Below are positions 1 to 4,464 of a stretch of DNA of 6,260 nt, piece after piece. Position 1 is the stretch's first letter, and the number at the start of each line of letters is the position of its first letter. A program made the position numbers and the translations under genes. Origin of the DNA: Pseudomonadota bacterium (GTDB taxonomy: Bacteria > Pseudomonadota > Gammaproteobacteria > SZUA-229); NCBI GenBank assembly GCA_030836935.1, contig JAUPMA010000122.1:1-6260 (forward strand), given 5' to 3'. Under the pieces are notes generated by a model that did no database searches, had not been told where the DNA came from, and was given only the letters and a program-made list of their open reading frames with translations.

Positions 1-1233
1 CTAGCGTTTATCGCGGCTGAGTTCAATGGCGGTATCGGCCTGTTTCAAGCGAACCTGTACGGCGGATATTGCAGGGCTGTATTGTGTGGCCTGTTGCAAC
101 AATTCATCCGCAATCCGGTTCACACCATTTCCGGATTCTGTTTGTACATTTACAACAATTAGCAGATCCGCATTCGCATCACGGCCCATCAAACGATTCA
201 GATTTATGCGCTGCGCCTGCCATTGCATTTCCAGACCGGTGAGTTCAGCTTCGCGGCTGCGTAATTGCGCGCGTACCTGCAGCAAATCCTTGTCTTCGGC
301 AATGCCGAGCAAGGCGCGGTCTTCGTTGTATTTCAGCAATCGCTGGCTGCGTTGAATGGCCTGCCTGGTATTTTCAATGCGCGCACGGGTAGCGGCGGCA
401 TTGTTGTACAAATCAATCAACTGCGATGCAATCTGGTCATACACATTGCGGCGATCCGCATTGGCTTGTGCCACGGCCACTTCGGCCTGCAATCTGTTTT
501 GCACCAGCGATGTATTGTCAGCGCCTTTTTGCAACGGCATGCGGTAGTTAGCGCCAACATGCGTACTCAGTGCCGGATTGGGCGATCCGGGAAAACTGCT
601 ATCCGCATCCACACGATTAATATTGCCAACAAATCCCAGGGTATCGCCCGACTCCAGCATGCGCGATACATTGCCGTTAAGATTAATCGTGTCGGTGGGT
701 GTGCCAAAAGTTGCCGACATATCATGCTGCACACCCGCCGCCGCATTCAGCTGCCAGCCAAGCTGACTTTCAACGCGCACACTTTCCAGCCGCGCGCGTT
801 CAACCGCAATAGCCGTGGTTTGCAATGAAGGATAATTATCCACCACCTGTTGCAACATCTGCTCATAGCTCATGGTTTGCGCGTGGATGTTGAAAGTAGA
901 AAATGCCAACACGGCCACTGCTAACCCTGCTGAAGGCAATGCAATCTTTGCAGGAGTGGGCCATGCCCGTGATAATTTAAGAAGGAAGTCCGCAAATAAA
1001 CGCAAATAAACGCTAAGGAAGCTCTGATTAAATATGAATGTAGGGCGGATAAGCGTAGCGCATCCGACGATTATTCTGGTGGGTGCGCTACGCTTATCCA
1101 CCCTACCAGACTTAATCAGAGGTTCGCTAATAAAAGCGTTGGCTCTCTTGCTTGCTGACTTGTCACGGCGTGTTGCGGTACGTGTTGACCACATAGTTAA
1201 AATTTTCCTGAACCGAATGTTGATGTTATTCAT
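1..1233 (-). CDS. TolC-like outer membrane efflux protein, C-terminally truncated, with in-frame palindromic insertion
   Basis: This is the outer membrane channel component of a tripartite efflux or type I secretion pump. The 410-residue product has a basic N-region, a hydrophobic segment at about 96-112 and a likely signal peptidase site after HA at 117-118. An OEP-type helical region follows from about 121, starting MSYEQMLQQVVDNYPSL and rich in long amphipathic helices (for example the QAEVAVAQANADRRNVYDQ region). TolC relatives have two OEP repeats. Here the second has barely begun (DELLQQATQYSPAISAVQVR) when TAG at 1-3 ends the frame, so most of repeat two is missing. I chose ATG 1231-1233 because GGGAG lies 9 bases upstream and the start overlaps the stop of the tetR gene by 8 bases, which suggests translational coupling. 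Residues about 36-73 come from a palindromic element. The family call is firm. Function is doubtful, and this may be a pseudogene. Confidence 0.8.
   Translation of the reverse strand: MNNINIRFRKILTMWSTRTATRRDKSASKRANAFISEPLIKSGRVDKRSAPTRIIVGCATLIRPTFIFNQSFLSVYLRLFADFLLKLSRAWPTPAKIALPSAGLAVAVLAFSTFNIHAQTMSYEQMLQQVVDNYPSLQTTAIAVERARLESVRVESQLGWQLNAAAGVQHDMSATFGTPTDTINLNGNVSRMLESGDTLGFVGNINRVDADSSFPGSPNPALSTHVGANYRMPLQKGADNTSLVQNRLQAEVAVAQANADRRNVYDQIASQLIDLYNNAAATRARIENTRQAIQRSQRLLKYNEDRALLGIAEDKDLLQVRAQLRSREAELTGLEMQWQAQRINLNRLMGRDANADLLIVVNVQTESGNGVNRIADELLQQATQYSPAISAVQVRLKQADTAIELSRDKR
991..1016. repeat. Tandem decamer CGCAAATAAA, third copy split by the palindromic element
   Basis: CGCAAATAAA occurs at 991-1000 and 1001-1010, followed by CGCTAA at 1011-1016. 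If the palindromic element and one copy of its target duplication are removed, CGCTAA joins TAAA (1131-1134). This gives CGCTAATAAA, a third copy matching at 9 of 10 bases. The array lies inside the outer membrane factor reading frame. Confidence 0.7.
1012..1130. mobile_element. Palindromic MITE-like element with 5-bp target duplication
   Basis: The terminal inverted repeats are CTCTGATTAA (1022-1031) and TTAATCAGAG (1112-1121). With one mismatch they extend outward to GAA (1018-1020) and TTC (1123-1125). A second internal pair, 1041-1065 with 1081-1105, matches at 23 of 25 positions and leaves a 15-base loop. The direct repeat GCTAA occurs at 1012-1016 and 1126-1130 and is read as a target-site duplication. 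The element proper is then 1017-1125, 109 bases. It has no coding capacity of its own, so it would be non-autonomous. Related GGATAAGCGTAGCGCATCC-type palindromes are known to me as dispersed intergenic repeats in gammaproteobacteria. The parent transposase is unknown. Confidence 0.75.
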
Positions 1234-1888
1234 TTTTTGCGGCTCCCGAAGAGATGCCATTAAAGAAAATATCCAGATGTAAATTGAGATAAACCGGAAC
1301 ATCACCCGTATCATCCCAGGGCTGTAACGAATGTTTCCAGATGGCCGCATGCACCAGCGGCGCAAACAACAACCGCGCTGCCACCTGCGCATCACATGGC
1401 TTGAATTCGCCCGCCGCCACACCGCGCTCCAGCACACCCACAAAAACCTTGCGCATGCGCTTCACCACATGCTTTACAAAATATTCAGAAAGCTCGGGAA
1501 AATTTCCGGACTCAGAAACAATCAGCTTGGGAATGCCCGACAGGCCGGTTTCACCCACATTACGCCACCAGCCCAGAATCAACTGCCGCAACAACGCCTG
1601 GTTACTGCCTTCAAAGTCATGCACCAGTTTTTCAATCTGCTGCAATTGCGGGCCGATCAGCGTTTCCACCACGGCGCGGAAAATCGCCTCCTTGCTGTCG
1701 AAATATAAATACAGCGTGCCCTTGGAAATCCCCGCCCGCTTCGCCACATCATCCAGCCGCGTCGCGGAAAAACCCTTCTCCACAAACAACGCCAGCGCGG
1801 CATCAATAATCTCCTCCGGCCTCGCCTCCTTGCGGCGGCGCCAGCGGCATGAAGGCTTCTCGCCCGGCGTGTGGTTACAAAAAATCAT
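1226..1888 (-). CDS. TetR/AcrR-family transcriptional regulator
   Basis: This 220-residue protein is a normal length for a TetR repressor. A basic lead-in (RWRRRKEARPEEIIDAALALF, residues 15-35) precedes the DNA-binding helix-turn-helix at about 44-63, which reads TRLDDVAKRAGISKGTLYLY and continues FDSKEAIFRAVVE. The rest is a helical ligand-binding and dimerisation domain with no recognisable ligand signature. The only upstream ATG candidate (1902-1900) runs into a stop after five codons, so ATG 1886-1888 is used, although its ribosome site (AGAGA) is weak. The gene overlaps the outer membrane factor start by 8 bases, so the two probably form one transcript. Repressors in this position commonly control their own efflux genes. 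Autoregulation through the dyad at 1905-1930 is inferred, and the inducer is unknown. Confidence 0.92.
   Translation of the reverse strand: MIFCNHTPGEKPSCRWRRRKEARPEEIIDAALALFVEKGFSATRLDDVAKRAGISKGTLYLYFDSKEAIFRAVVETLIGPQLQQIEKLVHDFEGSNQALLRQLILGWWRNVGETGLSGIPKLIVSESGNFPELSEYFVKHVVKRMRKVFVGVLERGVAAGEFKPCDAQVAARLLFAPLVHAAIWKHSLQPWDDTGDVPVYLNLHLDIFFNGISSGAAKNE
1243..1247 (-). promoter_or_regulatory. Shine-Dalgarno site that fixes the outer membrane factor start
   Basis: On the minus strand GGGAG lies 9 bases before ATG 1231-1233, inside the last codons of the tetR gene. It is the only ATG in the N-terminal stretch with a good ribosome binding site. It supports translation through the palindromic element rather than initiation downstream of it. 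Confidence 0.6.
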
Positions 1889-1904
1889 GGCTGTCTCTGC
1901 ATAC

Positions 1905-1930
1905 TTAATAACTGACTGGGCGGTTATTAA
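1905..1930. promoter_or_regulatory. Probable TetR operator upstream of the regulator gene
   Basis: A dyad has perfect 8-base arms, TTAATAAC (1905-1912) and GTTATTAA (1923-1930), around a 10-base centre. Counted as two 13-base halves it matches at 10 of 13 positions. It ends 16 bases before the regulator's start codon. Size, symmetry and position fit a TetR-family operator giving autorepression of the tetR-efflux unit. Binding itself is inference. Confidence 0.65.
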
Positions 1931-2052
1931 ATCAGAAGGCCCATGCGCCTGTCCAGCAGATTTTCCTGCCCCGCCTTCCTTACTTCCCCATTCCCTACTC
2001 GCTCACTCCCCACCTGCCTATATATGAGTCGCCAAATATGGCTTACACAGGC

Positions 2053-2105
2053 CGGGTCCAACCCGCCAGGTAACAGACCGAAGATCATCAACCTGACGGC
2101 GGGTT
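2053..2105. repeat. Alternative stem-loops CGGGT/ACCCG and AACCCGCC/GGCGGGTT
   Basis: CGGGT (2053-2057) can pair with ACCCG (2061-2065) across a 3-base loop. AACCCGCCAGGT (2060-2071) can instead pair with ACCTGACGGCGGGTT (2091-2105), with a 3-base bulge. The two structures share bases and exclude each other. No T-run follows, so this is probably part of a dispersed repeat rather than a terminator. Confidence 0.5.
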
Positions 2106-2202
2106 TCAACCGTTCTACCCGCTAGACCAATACCCGTTGTCATCCCAGCAGGAATTGCCGAGACCCAGAATACAGGGATGCAGCCCCTCGTGTGTTGTGC
2201 TG

Positions 2203-2254
2203 ACGACTGCATGGATGCAGGAGATAGAGCAAAGCAGGAGCAGTTGCCGAGGTA
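2203..2254. repeat. Dispersed hairpin repeat, copy A (TGGA loop)
   Basis: GACGA is followed by the hairpin CTGCA-TGGA-TGCAG (2207-2220), then AGAG and GCAGTTGCCGA (2240-2250). The same order, the same TGGA loop and the same 11-base tail recur at 6193-6254 with a different but still self-complementary stem. TTGCCGAG also occurs at 2155-2162, before a CAGGGATGCAG segment, so the full repeat unit may begin near 2142. Confidence 0.6.
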
Positions 2255-2292
2255 CAAAGTGCATCATGCCAATTCATCACACCAACCTTGTA

Positions 2293-2313
2293 GGTCGGGC
2301 TTCAGCCAGACAT
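2293..2313. repeat. GTCGGGCTTCAGCC-type small palindrome
   Basis: The segment GTCGGGCTTCAGCCAGAC folds into a short hairpin with one mismatch. It resembles the GTCGGGCTGAAGCCCGAC intergenic palindromes common in gammaproteobacteria. It seems to be a single, slightly decayed copy. Confidence 0.45.
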
Positions 2314-2422
2314 GTAACCCTAATACATACACCACCGCATGAGTACCCTGCCCGCCCCAGCTAAAAAATGCATTGCCCCGAAGCGCAAAGCTAATTAGTA
2401 TCCAGAACAACTGAATGGTTAT

Positions 2423-2444
2423 CGGCTTGCACCAAAACAAGCCG
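2423..2444. repeat. Perfect 7-bp hairpin CGGCTTG/CAAGCCG
   Basis: CGGCTTG (2423-2429) pairs perfectly with CAAGCCG (2438-2444) across an 8-base loop. No T-run follows on either strand, which argues against an intrinsic terminator. It lies 95 bases before the restriction-like fragment and may be a former operator or repeat. Confidence 0.4.
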
Positions 2445-2538
2445 CTAAATTAACAAACCCTAATTCAGATTCAACACAAAAAATTTACAGGCAGTACATA
2501 CAACCCACCTCATAAATGACGAAAGAAAGGGAATTCAC

Positions 2539-2718
2539 ATGCCCAGTGTTCCAAAGAAGGTTTACGAAAGACTCGTTGCAGGCATCAAGCAATTTCAACC
2601 CATTCTCGCTTCGGCTAAATCACGTGATGTGAATGAAGCCGATACCGTAACCATTATCAAAGACATGCTGGCTGATGTATTTGGTTACGATAAATATTCT
2701 GAAGTGCTGGAATTATAA
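2539..2718 (+). pseudogene. Orphan N-terminal fragment of an HsdR_N-type restriction-like protein
   Basis: This 59-residue frame begins MPSVPKKVYERLVAGIKQFQ and continues with SAKSRDVNEADTVTIIKDML and ADVFGYDKYSEVLEL. I recognise the conserved start of proteins annotated as type I restriction enzyme R N-terminal (HsdR_N) domain proteins. Those continue after KYSE(I/V) with TSE and then the PD-(D/E)XK nuclease core (IRGTYCDLAI, then LIEVKA). Here the match ends after YSEV and a stop follows three codons later, so the catalytic residues are absent. A purine-rich site (AAAGGGAA) sits upstream at suitable spacing, so the start looks original. The piece is probably a deletion remnant. A small translated peptide is possible but has no predicted nuclease activity. 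Recognition is from memory of the family. Confidence 0.7.
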
Positions 2719-2946
2719 TCAACGCGAACAACATTTTTCTAAATATTGGGTATCACTCATATACGAGCAGCACCTATTTTGGCATTGGCACAAAATTCTA
2801 AAGCGAATATGTAATTGACTATAACCGAGATTCTTAAAGAATCTATTTTCTTTCAGATTTTGTATCGTTTAATGGATCATTATCTTTGAAAAATGGATTA
2901 AACGGGGCAGCGCCCTTTAACAACACCAAACACAGGGAGTACAACC
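2719..2946. other. AT-rich gene-free interval with a 17-bp palindrome
   Basis: No coding signal was found. AGATTCTT (2828-2835) and AAGAATCT (2837-2844) form a perfect palindrome around one base. TTGACT (2815-2820) is a possible -35 box for the following zinc protein gene, but only a poor -10 (AAGAAT, 2837-2842) lies at 16-base spacing. It would overlap the palindrome. Confidence 0.4.
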
Positions 2947-3372
2947 ATGCCAAACACCTTCTCCGGCCGCTGCCTCTGCGGCGCGGTGCAATACACCATC
3001 ACCGGCACCGCCAAACGTTTTTACCACTGCCACTGCCAGCGCTGCCGTCGTGCATCCGGTACCGGCCATGCATCCAATATTGTTGTGAAAACAGATACGA
3101 ATGACAAAATCACCTGGATAAACGGCGAGCAATTGATCAAGCGCTACAAGGTGCCGGAAGCTGAACGTTTCAACAACAGTTTTTGCACGGAATGCGGCGG
3201 TCGCCTGCCACGTTACGATGCCGGCATGGATGTTGTGTTTATTCCCGCCGGCTCGCTGGATAATGAACCGGAAATACAACCACAGGCGCGCATATTCTGG
3301 GATTCACGCACCGCCTGGTCTTGCGATGGCAGTGAATTGCCGGTGTTTGCGGAATACCCGCCCGGTATTTAA
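2947..3372 (+). CDS. GFA-family (CENP-V/Mss4-like fold) zinc-binding protein
   Basis: This 141-residue cytosolic protein has the full cysteine pattern of the GFA family. C9-x-C11 lies in GRCLCGAVQY, C28-x-C30-x2-C33 in HCHCQRCRRASG, and C80-x2-C83 in FCTECGGRLP. These cysteines hold the structural zinc and, in glutathione-dependent formaldehyde-activating enzyme, a second zinc near the glutathione site. Length and motif spacing are normal for the family. GGGAG seven bases before the ATG supports the start. Most GFA-domain proteins have no proven substrate, so formaldehyde or glutathione chemistry should not be assumed. No neighbouring gene suggests a pathway: upstream is a restriction-like fragment and downstream a transposase remnant. 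It is probably transcribed alone. Confidence 0.9.
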   Translation: MPNTFSGRCLCGAVQYTITGTAKRFYHCHCQRCRRASGTGHASNIVVKTDTNDKITWINGEQLIKRYKVPEAERFNNSFCTECGGRLPRYDAGMDVVFIPAGSLDNEPEIQPQARIFWDSRTAWSCDGSELPVFAEYPPGI

Positions 3373-3418
3373 TGAATGACGTTGATGCCGGAGCCTTTTT
3401 ATTTATATGCAGCCATCC

Positions 3419-3498
3419 ATGGCGTGCCGCCTCTGTTACGTTGTTCCAGACCCACCCGGCACATTATCCAGCACGGCAATAACCGGCAAGCGATGTTC
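3419..3498 (+). pseudogene. Remnant of a RAYT/IS200-like (Y1) transposase N-terminus
   Basis: Frame 2 from ATG 3419 reads MACRLCYVVPDPP. From 3457 frame 1 continues RHIIQHGNNRQAMF. Joined with one missing base near 3455-3457 this gives VPDPPRHIIQHGNNRQAMF, which matches the typical start of REP-associated tyrosine transposases (a LPGQPHHVIQRGNNRQ-like pattern). The similarity stops at 3498. The HUH and tyrosine catalytic motifs and well over 100 residues are gone. The identification rests on about 27 residues and my memory of the family. Confidence 0.55.
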
Positions 3499-3511
3499 AC
3501 CCGTATTTTAT

Positions 3512-3550
3512 TTGTCACCTGTAGAGGCAAGGGCTACAATCAAGCCTCTA
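3512..3550 (+). promoter_or_regulatory. Sigma70-type promoter with overlapping inverted repeat for the MNT/HEPN pair
   Basis: TTGTCA (3512-3517) and TACAAT (3535-3540) are separated by exactly 17 bases, placing a start of transcription near 3547, about 23 bases before the mntA ATG. TAGAGGC (3522-3528) and GCCTCTA (3544-3550) form a perfect 7-base inverted repeat that brackets the -10 box. A repressor bound there would block the promoter. Autoregulation by the antitoxin or complex is inferred. Confidence 0.6.
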
Positions 3551-3569
3551 ATCCTTAATCAATACAGCC

Positions 3570-3860
3570 ATGAATCGTTCACGTGCACTCGAATTACTCG
3601 CCCAATGCAAGCCGGAACTGGCGATGCGTTATGGCGTGGTTGATATTGCCTTGTTCGGTTCCACTGCGCGTAATGCAGCGCGTGAGAATAGCGATATAGA
3701 TGTACTGGTGAAATTCGACGGCCCGGCAACGTCTTTCCGCTATTTTGGTGTGCAGTTTTTTCTGGAAGATGTTTTGGGTTGCCCGATTGATCTGGTTACG
3801 GATAAAGCTTTACGCTCTGAACTGCGGCCTTTTATTGAGAAGGAAGCAGTGCATGTCTGA
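3570..3860 (+). CDS. mntA: MNT-domain nucleotidyltransferase, antitoxin of a HEPN/MNT system
   Basis: This 96-residue minimal nucleotidyltransferase carries the family signature GSTARxxARxxSDIDVLV: G30-S31 of the nucleotide loop, catalytic D42 and D44, and a probable third acidic residue D74 in CPIDLV. In characterised HEPN/MNT pairs MntA AMPylates a tyrosine next to the HEPN active site (the RX4HXY motif) and so neutralises the RNase toxin. Length is normal and every key residue is present, so the enzyme looks functional. The start is supported by family length, although the ribosome site is weak. Its last 8 bases overlap the start of the HEPN gene, the usual toxin-antitoxin arrangement. A clean promoter lies just upstream. 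The partner toxin is frameshifted, which makes this an antitoxin without an obvious target. Confidence 0.9.
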   Translation: MNRSRALELLAQCKPELAMRYGVVDIALFGSTARNAARENSDIDVLVKFDGPATSFRYFGVQFFLEDVLGCPIDLVTDKALRSELRPFIEKEAVHV

Positions 3861-4211
3861 ATCGGGCCAGCGTGAATGGCGTTTTTATCTCGACGATATG
3901 ATTGCATTCGCTGAAAAGGTTCTTGTGTATTGCGAGGGTCTTGACCAGATAAAATTCATTAGCAGTGGTTTGAATTACGATGCCACGGTGCGTAATCTGG
4001 AATTAATTGGTGAGGCGGCCATACATATCCCGGAACGATCAAGGCATCCAATCCGCAAATTCCATGGCGGATGATTATTGCCACGCGCAATCGGTTGATT
4101 CACGGTTATTTGGGTATTGATAGCGATACGCTGTGGAGCATTATTCAGAGCGATATTCCCGAACTGCTACCAAAACTTGTTGCGTTAAAAAAACAGTCGC
4201 GCCCTGCATAA
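3853..4211 (+). pseudogene. hepT: HEPN-domain (DUF86) RNase toxin, frameshifted before the active site
   Basis: From ATG 3853 the frame reads MSESGQREWRFYLDDMIAFA and continues to NLELIGEAAIHIPER, typical of the HepT/DUF86 family. It then diverges and stops at 4072-4074 after 73 residues. From 4044 another frame continues the family pattern without a break: ASNPQIPWRMIIATRNRLIH, GYLGIDSDTLWSIIQ and so on to TAA at 4209-4211. The two halves fit if one base is missing between about 4036 and 4044, giving a normal-sized toxin of about 119 residues. The catalytic and AMPylation motif RNRLIHGY (codons 4086-4109, RX4HXY) lies only in the second frame, so the translated product should be inactive. 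No slippery heptamer is visible at the junction. A sequencing error remains the main alternative. Confidence 0.85.
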
Positions 4212-4464
4212 CGCAAGAATTAAAACCATACCTGGTAGCAACTACGACATTGCCACTAATGACCGACATAGTTCGATAGGTGTCTTGTCACAATAGTTAA
4301 AAATGATGTGCATACAGAGGCAACGTTTTTATGCAACGTTGAGCAACCTGTTGATTAATTGGTTCAACCACTCTTTTATCTGATCACACATGACAAATGT
4401 CAATCTCAAAATGCAACCCCGTAAGGTACACTACACCACTCACTCCACACATAGCGATTACCCC
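4212..4464. other. Upstream region of ycaO with a candidate promoter
   Basis: TTGATT (4351-4356) and TTTTAT (4374-4379) are spaced by 17 bases and would start transcription near 4386. That leaves no leader for the ATG at 4390 but about 78 bases for the ATG at 4465. CAACGTT (4321-4327) and AACGTTG (4335-4341) form a short inverted repeat, and TGACA-AA-TGTCA (4391-4402) is another. Neither is followed by a T-run. No gene is seen. Confidence 0.4.

Larger units (their letters stand above)
1931..2538. other. Gene-free interval rich in hairpins and dispersed repeats
   Basis: No open frame here has a family signature or ribosome site. The plus strand at about 1966-2022 is a polypyrimidine tract (CTTCCTTACTTCCCC-like) with only scattered purines. 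It is followed by several inverted repeats listed separately and by AT-rich DNA at 2445-2520. I found no tRNA, CRISPR or convincing promoter in it. Confidence 0.6.

Noticed and set aside
265..828. Long plus-strand open frame of 187 codons
   Set aside because: It lies antisense to the outer membrane factor, has no family signature, and is explained by the codon pattern of the real gene on the minus strand.
961..963. Minus-strand ATG as an alternative outer membrane factor start
   Set aside because: It is out of frame with the OEP coding sequence and runs into a stop after about 33 codons.
1331..2027. Plus-strand open frames across the tetR gene
   Set aside because: They are antisense to a clear TetR protein and show low-complexity residue composition without any motif.
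2053..2105. Integron attC-like site
   Set aside because: The inverted repeats lack paired R/L boxes with GTTRRRY and RYYYAAC cores, and no cassette genes surround them.
2018..2364. Overlapping open frames on both strands (60-79 codons) in the repeat region
   Set aside because: They run through hairpin repeats, lack ribosome sites and have no recognisable motifs.
2786..2800. Possible sigma54 promoter (TGGCAC)
   Set aside because: The required GC of the -12 element is absent at the right spacing, which reads TCTA.
4036..4050. Programmed -1 frameshift to make full-length HEPN
   Set aside because: No X-XXY-YYZ slippery heptamer and no obvious following stem-loop. A plain one-base loss explains the pattern.
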